Part shown: positions 33,666 through 37,944 of the stretch, in pieces | Position numbering within the stretch: the first letter of the stretch is position 1 | Layout of the letters: the number at the start of each line of letters is the position of its first letter | Source: a virus | Reading direction: 5' to 3' (one strand) | Length of the DNA: 37,944 nucleotides | Virus record (IMG/VR): IMGVR_UViG_3300008219_000036 | Span: 1 to 37,944 of that record | Translations under genes and position numbers: made by a program | Notes under the pieces: model-generated | Databases searched by the model: none | Seen by the model: only the letters and a program-made list of their open reading frames with translations | What the model was told of the DNA's origin: nothing

Positions 33666-34917
33666 CATTGCCTCCTCTCCCAAAACGGTACCATCGTCTG
33701 AAGCCACCCACGCTGTCTTCCTCAAGCCCTTTCAGGGTTTTCCCTAACGCAGCCATGTCTATATAGTCCTTGCTATTCTCTATATGCTCCTCGTCTGTTG
33801 CTCCGATATTTAAGTTGTGTGTGTTTACATGGTGCCATCCAGGGACCGTTATTTTTATTTTGTAGCCCTCCCAATTAAATTCCCGAATACCCCGGAAATG
33901 TGTTCGAACAATACTTCCTGTTTTCCTGACATGTGTTCTGACTATGTGGAATATTTTCTTCTTATTCCCTTTGTGGTCTACACATAAATCACGGTCTTTA
34001 AAAAAATAGGGTGTTCGTAAGACATTAACGCTAAATATGGCGGCTAACCGGCCCTTGTATGCACTGACCTTTATCATTGAATCGGCGGCAGCTATTTGAG
34101 CATTCGCGGTTTGGATAAAAATTGACGCTAGAAATGACTGTACGTCTTTGCCGTTCTCTTCAGCCCAGTCTTCAAAAAAAGATGGTACGCCCCAACTCCT
34201 TTGCGGAACAGTAAATGTAGATCCTCTACCCTTACCTTTTTTCGCCCGGACTTTAATGTTTTTATTTTCAAGAACCTTTAGTATATGGACCTCTCCGCTA
34301 GGAGAAACATTAAGGGCAAATTCAGTTGGAGTGCCGCCGTCCCTTGATCCGTGAAACGTGTCCCAGTATACGGTGCAACGATAGACATCCCCGCTGTTGA
34401 CAGGCTGCACAATAGTCGGCGCTCTAGCCAAGCGGTACTTATTAAAATAAACCGCAAAAGGAACGTAGAATTTCTTTTCCTTATCTATCTTCACCTCTTG
34501 GGAGCGACTGCCGTACAACACCATTCCAAAGGAAGGGCGAAGTTCAAGCCATCGTGGTTCTAAAACCTCGCGTTCATACTCTCCGAATCCGTTCGACCTC
34601 TCCGGTAATATATATGCGCCGAGTCGTGAGTATAAGTCATATGCCTCTTTGTCCCCGTGCTTCATGCGCTTGAGGATGACAAAATACCTGCCGAGTTGAT
34701 CTAGTATGGTATGGCGAAAATAAAATTCCCCGTACTCGTCCTCTTTTGTGGCTGGCGCAGCCTTAGAGATTACCTTGGCTGGCGCAACCACAGAGGCTGT
34801 CCCCCAGGAGGAAGGTTTGAAATAGTTTGTTATCAGCAGCCAGTATTTTCTGAACCCTTGCACTACGCAAACTTGTGTTGGTTCCGTTTTTCTTGGATTT
34901 CTAGGATTAAAGGTCAT
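33658..34917 (-). CDS. Unrecognised early protein, 419 residues
   Basis: The largest protein in the early region without a recognised family. It starts basic and aromatic (TQVCVVQGFRKYWLLITNYF), has a mixed alpha/beta central part with many aromatic residues (FYVPFAVYFNKYRLARAP), a Lys/Arg/Gly-rich loop around residue 228-235 (RAKKGKGRG), and a C-terminal part with KKKIFHIVRTHVRKTG, FRGIREFNWEGYKIKITVPG and WHHVNTHN. The basic His-rich stretch suggests nucleic acid contact, but no catalytic motif is clear. It overlaps the gene before it by 4 bases (ATGA) and the one after by 8, so it is part of the operon. Neighbours are a DUF932 gene upstream and the recombination module downstream. Confidence 0.65.
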   Translation of the reverse strand: MTFNPRNPRKTEPTQVCVVQGFRKYWLLITNYFKPSSWGTASVVAPAKVISKAAPATKEDEYGEFYFRHTILDQLGRYFVILKRMKHGDKEAYDLYSRLGAYILPERSNGFGEYEREVLEPRWLELRPSFGMVLYGSRSQEVKIDKEKKFYVPFAVYFNKYRLARAPTIVQPVNSGDVYRCTVYWDTFHGSRDGGTPTEFALNVSPSGEVHILKVLENKNIKVRAKKGKGRGSTFTVPQRSWGVPSFFEDWAEENGKDVQSFLASIFIQTANAQIAAADSMIKVSAYKGRLAAIFSVNVLRTPYFFKDRDLCVDHKGNKKKIFHIVRTHVRKTGSIVRTHFRGIREFNWEGYKIKITVPGWHHVNTHNLNIGATDEEHIENSKDYIDMAALGKTLKGLEEDSVGGFRRWYRFGRGGNDD

Positions 34918-35396
34918 TCATCTGAACAATACACTTTGTAGTAGGTATTGCCCTTCTTCGGTTTTGTTGCAGCACTGATAGCTTTGTTCACGATTTCCTT
35001 ATCTATACCAAGCTTTGCCAGTTCTATACTCATGTCTTTGGATGATACTATTACACCATCCTCATTCCTTTTCTTTTCGAACTTAAACACTCTATTATCT
35101 ATTAATACTTTTGTGCTTCCAGCATCTATTTCTGTTTCAATTCCTGCTTCTCGGCAGTTTATATCTAAGTTGGCTTTTGTATTGTCGTATTTCTTTTTCC
35201 ATTCAGAGTTTAAGTCATTACTAACCATGAAGTTACACATGGCTTTGTGTAGTTCGTATAGAACTACATTTTTTGAGTTTGTTTTGTCAGGATCAGGGAT
35301 GAATTGGGCGTAAAGATCGGAACGAAGCTCGTCAATCTGTCGTTCTATTTCTATCTTTCTCTTCCCAAATAGACTTGCAAGTATACTAGCTTTCAT
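34914..35396 (-). CDS. Hypothetical early protein, 160 residues
   Basis: A lysine-rich, mixed helical protein (KRKIEIERQIDELRSDLYAQ, then WKKKYDNTKANLDINCREAG) with a folded-looking C-terminal half. It starts 13 bases after the stop of the DUF932 gene and ends with an ATGA overlap to the 419-residue gene. AAGGATAA lies close upstream. I do not recognise the family. Confidence 0.55.
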   Translation of the reverse strand: MKASILASLFGKRKIEIERQIDELRSDLYAQFIPDPDKTNSKNVVLYELHKAMCNFMVSNDLNSEWKKKYDNTKANLDINCREAGIETEIDAGSTKVLIDNRVFKFEKKRNEDGVIVSSKDMSIELAKLGIDKEIVNKAISAATKPKKGNTYYKVYCSDE

Positions 35397-35408
35397 GTTA
35401 TGTTATCC

Positions 35409-36350
35409 TTATGCTGCGATCTGTTGGAACTGGTCAGTCTCTACCCAAGATCGGACTTGGCGTTCTCTATTGTTTAGTGTAGCAGCTATATGATCGTTAG
35501 CGGTCTCTCTTACTTTGAATGAACCGCTTGAGTGTGTTGCGTAGAATGTAGCGGCTGAATATAAAGCCCATACGGTCCTTCCATGATGCATACACTCTAT
35601 ATGGAACTGATGTAGTAGTTGTTCAGTTCTACGTTCTGATACACCTGGCATAGCTTCGAAGCATTCTTTAGCATCTTCATCACTTATCTCTTTACCGTGC
35701 CAGTGCTTATACGTTTCGGCTTGGTTATAGAAGATATCTATTGAAGACTTGATCTTGTCTACCATGTTAGGGATCTTGAAGCCAGATGTATGACGTTGTA
35801 TTGTCATATCGAATACTCCTGTGACCATTCCATTGAAACAGAAGAAGTCGATTGCTCCATTGTAAAACTTGAATGACGATGTACCGTCATACCCATTAAT
35901 AATGATTGTTCTAAAGGCGACAGAAGATTTGGATGAAGTTCCAAGATCGTCCGATATAGTCGGGAATACATATTGTTTGAACAGCATTCCACCGTGATAC
36001 GCCATTGATTCAGTAACTTGACATCCTCTGAGTTGCTCATCCGACATAGCCTCCAGTAGAGCCCCTTCAGCAGAGTGACAAAGTTCTTTCATCGTCACTA
36101 GTTTATACTTCTTCCCGACGATACCAATTGCTCTTGGCGCTCCATCAGGCATTACACGGACAATTGCTTTGTGTGAATCTACTTCGTAGTTGTCATTCTT
36201 TCCTGCGAAGCTTATATCTCTTTCATATACTGGGAAGTATAGATCACTTTCGTCTTCGCGTGGTGTAAACGGTTTTGCGTTCGGAATGATATGATCTTCG
36301 TGGAATGTGTGTGTACCAAATCTATCTGCAACATTGATGACATCAGCCAT
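35409..36350 (-). CDS. DUF932-family phage protein
   Basis: A 313-residue protein with the pattern of DUF932 (phage/plasmid LGT_TERF-like) proteins: YEVDSHKAIVRVMPDGAPRA, GIVGKKYKLVTMKELCHSAE, an arginine/asparagine-rich middle (FRTIIINGYDGTSSFKFYNG) and FFCFNGMVTG. The family is common in phages and plasmids and has an unknown biochemical role, possibly in DNA metabolism. ATG 36350 is supported by GGAG with a 6-base spacer; codons upstream fall in the promoter. It is the first gene after the strongest early promoter, so it is probably highly expressed. Confidence 0.7.
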   Translation of the reverse strand: MADVINVADRFGTHTFHEDHIIPNAKPFTPREDESDLYFPVYERDISFAGKNDNYEVDSHKAIVRVMPDGAPRAIGIVGKKYKLVTMKELCHSAEGALLEAMSDEQLRGCQVTESMAYHGGMLFKQYVFPTISDDLGTSSKSSVAFRTIIINGYDGTSSFKFYNGAIDFFCFNGMVTGVFDMTIQRHTSGFKIPNMVDKIKSSIDIFYNQAETYKHWHGKEISDEDAKECFEAMPGVSERRTEQLLHQFHIECMHHGRTVWALYSAATFYATHSSGSFKVRETANDHIAATLNNRERQVRSWVETDQFQQIAA

Positions 36351-36373
36351 TTTATACTCCTTTATTAGAGTGT

Positions 36374-36420
36374 TAACCCTGTGTAGCACACAAACTACTT
36401 TGTGTCAAATGCACAGGTTA
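36374..36420. promoter_or_regulatory. Nested inverted repeats overlapping the early promoter (probable operator)
   Basis: An inner perfect repeat, ACACAAA (36388-36394) and TTTGTGT (36399-36405) with a 4-base centre, lies inside an outer one, TAACCCTGTG (36374-36383) and CACAGGTTA (36412-36420, one base shorter). Together they cover the -10, the spacer and the -35 of the promoter. A dimeric repressor or activator could bind here, for example the RHH-like protein at 29020-29322. Confidence 0.55.
36380..36408 (-). promoter_or_regulatory. Main early promoter (sigma70-like)
   Basis: On the - strand, TTGACA (36408-36403) is a perfect -35, with a 17-base spacer ending TTTGTGTGC and TACACA (36385-36380) as -10, preceded by TGC (extended -10). 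Expected RNA start is about 36373, giving a 23-base leader before ATG 36350. It directly follows the strong terminator of the upstream block. Confidence 0.65.
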
Positions 36421-36427
36421 GTGACGT

Positions 36428-36478
36428 AAAAAAAAGCCCCGGCTACAGCAGGGCAGAATTGCTTTTTGTAACCGGGGC
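36428..36478 (-). terminator. Strong intrinsic terminator
   Basis: Arms 36436-36446 and 36468-36478 (GCCCCGG core) pair over 11 bp with one G-U wobble, around a 21-base loop, and eight T follow on the - strand (36435-36428). It should end the transcript carrying sulfotransferase, HNH and lipoprotein genes, and separates it from the early promoter 20 bases on. Confidence 0.85.
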
Positions 36479-36601
36479 CAAGTTTAGTTCAGGGAGGCAC
36501 CAAGACCCCACCGGAGTACAGTAGGGGGCCGTGGCCTATTTACCTCAAGTCATGTGGACTTGAGGAAACTAATTTCGGAGCACTATTTATTTAATCATAT
36601 C
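36428..36601 (-). ncRNA. Candidate structured small RNA or structured 3' UTR
   Basis: This 174-base stretch holds no gene but at least three hairpins on the - strand. They are CCTCAAGTC/GACTTGAGG (36543-36551 with 36557-36565, 9 bp, 5-base loop), a long imperfect GC-rich hairpin (about 36499-36537, CCCC/GGGG core with GGC/GCC and AC/GT flanks) and the terminator. It could be an independent small RNA or a stabilised 3' end of the lipoprotein message. No separate promoter is clear. Confidence 0.35.
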
Positions 36602-36868
36602 TTAGTTTGTCAAGTCTTTTTGTTCTTTGCATATTGGTTTCTCTGACATAACCCTTAGCATTGAGCAGTCGCTATCAAGTATGTAGGACAGTCCGTGATC
36701 ACTTAGTGTCTTGTTAGTTGTTATATAGCTTGTACCATTGGCTGTTATTGTTATTGTTCTGATTGCTATAGGTAATGTACAGCCACACATAACTAATAGC
36801 AGTACTACCATCAGGAGTAATGCTTTTCCTGCGGCATGTTTTCTAATATCCCACACACTTTTAGTCAT
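36602..36868 (-). CDS. Small putative lipoprotein
   Basis: An 88-residue protein with a lipoprotein-like start: basic KSVWDIRKHAAGK, hydrophobic ALLLMVVLLLVM and CGC near residues 28-30, where the second Cys could be lipidated (lipobox MCGC is imperfect). The mature part has ITANGTSYITTNKTLSDHGL and DSDCSMLRVMSEKPIC, two Cys that could form a disulfide. GGAAAGAAG precedes ATG 36868, which overlaps the HNH stop by 8 bases. It may sit in the envelope and act in superinfection exclusion or host interaction, but that is speculation. It ends just before the structured non-coding region. Confidence 0.55.
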   Translation of the reverse strand: MTKSVWDIRKHAAGKALLLMVVLLLVMCGCTLPIAIRTITITANGTSYITTNKTLSDHGLSYILDSDCSMLRVMSEKPICKEQKDLTN

Positions 36869-37304
36869 TATCTTCTTTCCGTGCTTCAGCCTGTATGTTT
36901 CCAATTGTCCCCTTTGATAGTCCATATAACTTTGCGATCTCTCTATGTGATTTGCCCTCAGTCAGGAGTTTTCGTATAGCTGCCCTTACTACTTTGTTCA
37001 CACCAGCTCGATCGCGTTCTTTCATGTCAGCCATGTTATCATCATGACTGCCCCACCTAAGATGGTGAGGATTACAGCATACTTCGTTATCGCAGGAGTG
37101 GAGTGCGTGACGTCCATCAGAGGGTTCTCCCGAAAAGAGTTCAAGTGAGTACACATAAGCCGCCTTTGCAAGTCCGTCCACTCGGAAGTACGGTCTTCCG
37201 TCTTTCTTGTTAAGCTTGCCCTTCCATTCCCAACAAACATCTTTGTCTCCGTCATGCATGTTAACGCGCTTGAATACATCTACTGGTTTGTTAGTCTGTC
37301 CCAT
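36861..37304 (-). CDS. HNH endonuclease with C-terminal helix-turn-helix
   Basis: A 147-residue HNH protein. Residues 22-30 (DVCWEWKGK), YVYSLELFSGE, and ALHSCDNEVCCNPHHLRWGS give the classic HNH_3 pattern, with H69, N78 and H80/H81 in the active site and C71/C76 near the zinc fold. Residues about 115-140 form a helix-turn-helix (SHREIAKLYGLSKGTIGNIQ). Such single genes are usually homing-type endonucleases that spread between phages; some take part in packaging-related cuts, but here the position is far from terminase. It overlaps the sulfotransferase stop by 14 bases. Confidence 0.82.
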   Translation of the reverse strand: MGQTNKPVDVFKRVNMHDGDKDVCWEWKGKLNKKDGRPYFRVDGLAKAAYVYSLELFSGEPSDGRHALHSCDNEVCCNPHHLRWGSHDDNMADMKERDRAGVNKVVRAAIRKLLTEGKSHREIAKLYGLSKGTIGNIQAEARKEDND

Positions 37305-37944
37305 ATCCGAACTCGTATTTAAAGTCTTGTATTAGTTCTATATTACACTGGTGCACATAGTCTACCAAGTCTTTCCTGTAGTATTCTCTGTAGTCTTCGT
37401 GCATACTAGTGTTAAAGAAAGGCATATCTATATTAGTGCCTATCTCTTTACTAACTTTCTTCATACTCTCGTCAATCTTCTCAAATTGGAATATGTTTAT
37501 TTCAGCCCTGTCAGGTTTCTTAATCCAGTCATATGGCGATACTTGGGTTATAGGTTTATCCTTTGTTGGTGTATAGTACTGCCACTTACTGTTTCTTATC
37601 CAGAAGTCTAGCCCACCTCTTCTCAGGTTCTCAACGAACTCGTTTAACTGATCTCTTGGTAGCTCTTTATAATACTGGTCTAGATGTAACCATCTTGGAT
37701 TCTCCATCAGGAATCTGAATAGTGAGACGTTCCAATCCCAAGGGTTGCGTACAAAAGCGAACTTATAGTAATTGTTCCACCTTTTATTGCCTACAGTCAG
37801 GCGAAGCTCAGTTGAGTTAAGGTGGAGCCGCGGGTAGTCTACGTAGCACTGACCATTTAGTCCTCTTAGTGCTAATCTTAATGATAGTCCTGCTGTCTTT
37901 GGGACATGTAAGTATATGAACCCGTAGGTATCACTCACGAACAT
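37291..37944 (-). CDS. Sulfotransferase-family protein
   Basis: A 217-residue protein with the PAPS-binding motifs of sulfotransferases: 5'-phosphosulfate loop HVPKTAGLS at 13-21 and 3'-phosphate site FAFVRNPWDWNVS at 62-74. A typical family member transfers sulfate from PAPS to a sugar or other hydroxyl group. The phage substrate is unknown; host surface glycans, phage-coded glycans or a small molecule are possibilities. The ATG at 37944 is the last codon of the window, and the start FVSDTYGFIYLHVPKTAG fits the family, so it is likely complete, but an upstream start cannot be excluded. Confidence 0.8.
   Translation of the reverse strand: MFVSDTYGFIYLHVPKTAGLSLRLALRGLNGQCYVDYPRLHLNSTELRLTVGNKRWNNYYKFAFVRNPWDWNVSLFRFLMENPRWLHLDQYYKELPRDQLNEFVENLRRGGLDFWIRNSKWQYYTPTKDKPITQVSPYDWIKKPDRAEINIFQFEKIDESMKKVSKEIGTNIDMPFFNTSMHEDYREYYRKDLVDYVHQCNIELIQDFKYEFGYGTD

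Noticed and set aside
36428-36601. tRNA or tmRNA in the longest non-coding stretch
   Set aside because: No cloverleaf, TTC-loop or CCA-end pattern fits the hairpins.
1-37944. Integrase, excisionase, attachment site or CI-type repressor
   Set aside because: No recombinase motif or lysogeny cluster was found; the RHH-like and zinc-ribbon proteins alone do not indicate lysogeny.

Overview
The window looks like most or all of the genome of a strictly lytic, short-tailed (podovirus-like) double-stranded DNA phage. It has a complete packaging and head set (small and large terminase, portal, scaffold, major capsid protein), short-tail connector proteins, a chaperone-tipped fibre and several large internal or ejection-type proteins. 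I see no tape-measure or sheath gene, integrase, repressor of a known family, phage RNA polymerase, rRNA, tRNA, CRISPR array or insertion sequence. A lysis cassette with an M15 endopeptidase and a nested inner/outer-membrane spanin pair points to a Gram-negative host. Nothing fixes the host more closely.

Layout: the genes form two convergent arms. The left arm (13-23487) is all on the + strand and is late/structural: terminase and portal (1-4.8 kb), scaffold and capsid (4.8-6.8 kb), head or decoration proteins (6.8-8.2 kb), connector/tail/fibre (8.3-14.0 kb), lysis (14.2-15.7 kb), and internal virion proteins ending in a 1477-residue protein (15.7-23.5 kb). Genes are packed with TAATG or ATGA junctions, so translation is probably coupled throughout.

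The right arm (37944-23450) is all on the - strand. From its start it holds a sulfotransferase, an HNH endonuclease and a small lipoprotein. Next come a structured non-coding stretch ending in a strong terminator and a promoter nested in inverted repeats. Then follow a DUF932 protein, unknown early genes, a recombination module (Cas4-like nuclease, Sak4-like ATPase, DUF669-like probable ssDNA binder), small regulators, and the replication set (SF1 helicase, dNMP kinase, UDG-family A DNA polymerase fusion, DUF3987 helicase/primase-like ATPase). The arms meet at 23450-23487, where the last 38 bases of each arm's final gene overlap tail to tail.

With no phage RNA polymerase visible, transcription presumably uses host RNAP; three sigma70-like promoters and three terminators are visible on the - arm. 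The most interesting points are the nested spanin genes, the UDG-polymerase fusion with altered motif residues, two look-alike promoters with ACAC/GTGT dyads, a possible terminator-ended small RNA, a 22-bp perfect repeat read in two different frames, a hairpin that wraps a ribosome binding site and start codon after the capsid gene, and a 419-residue unrecognised early protein.
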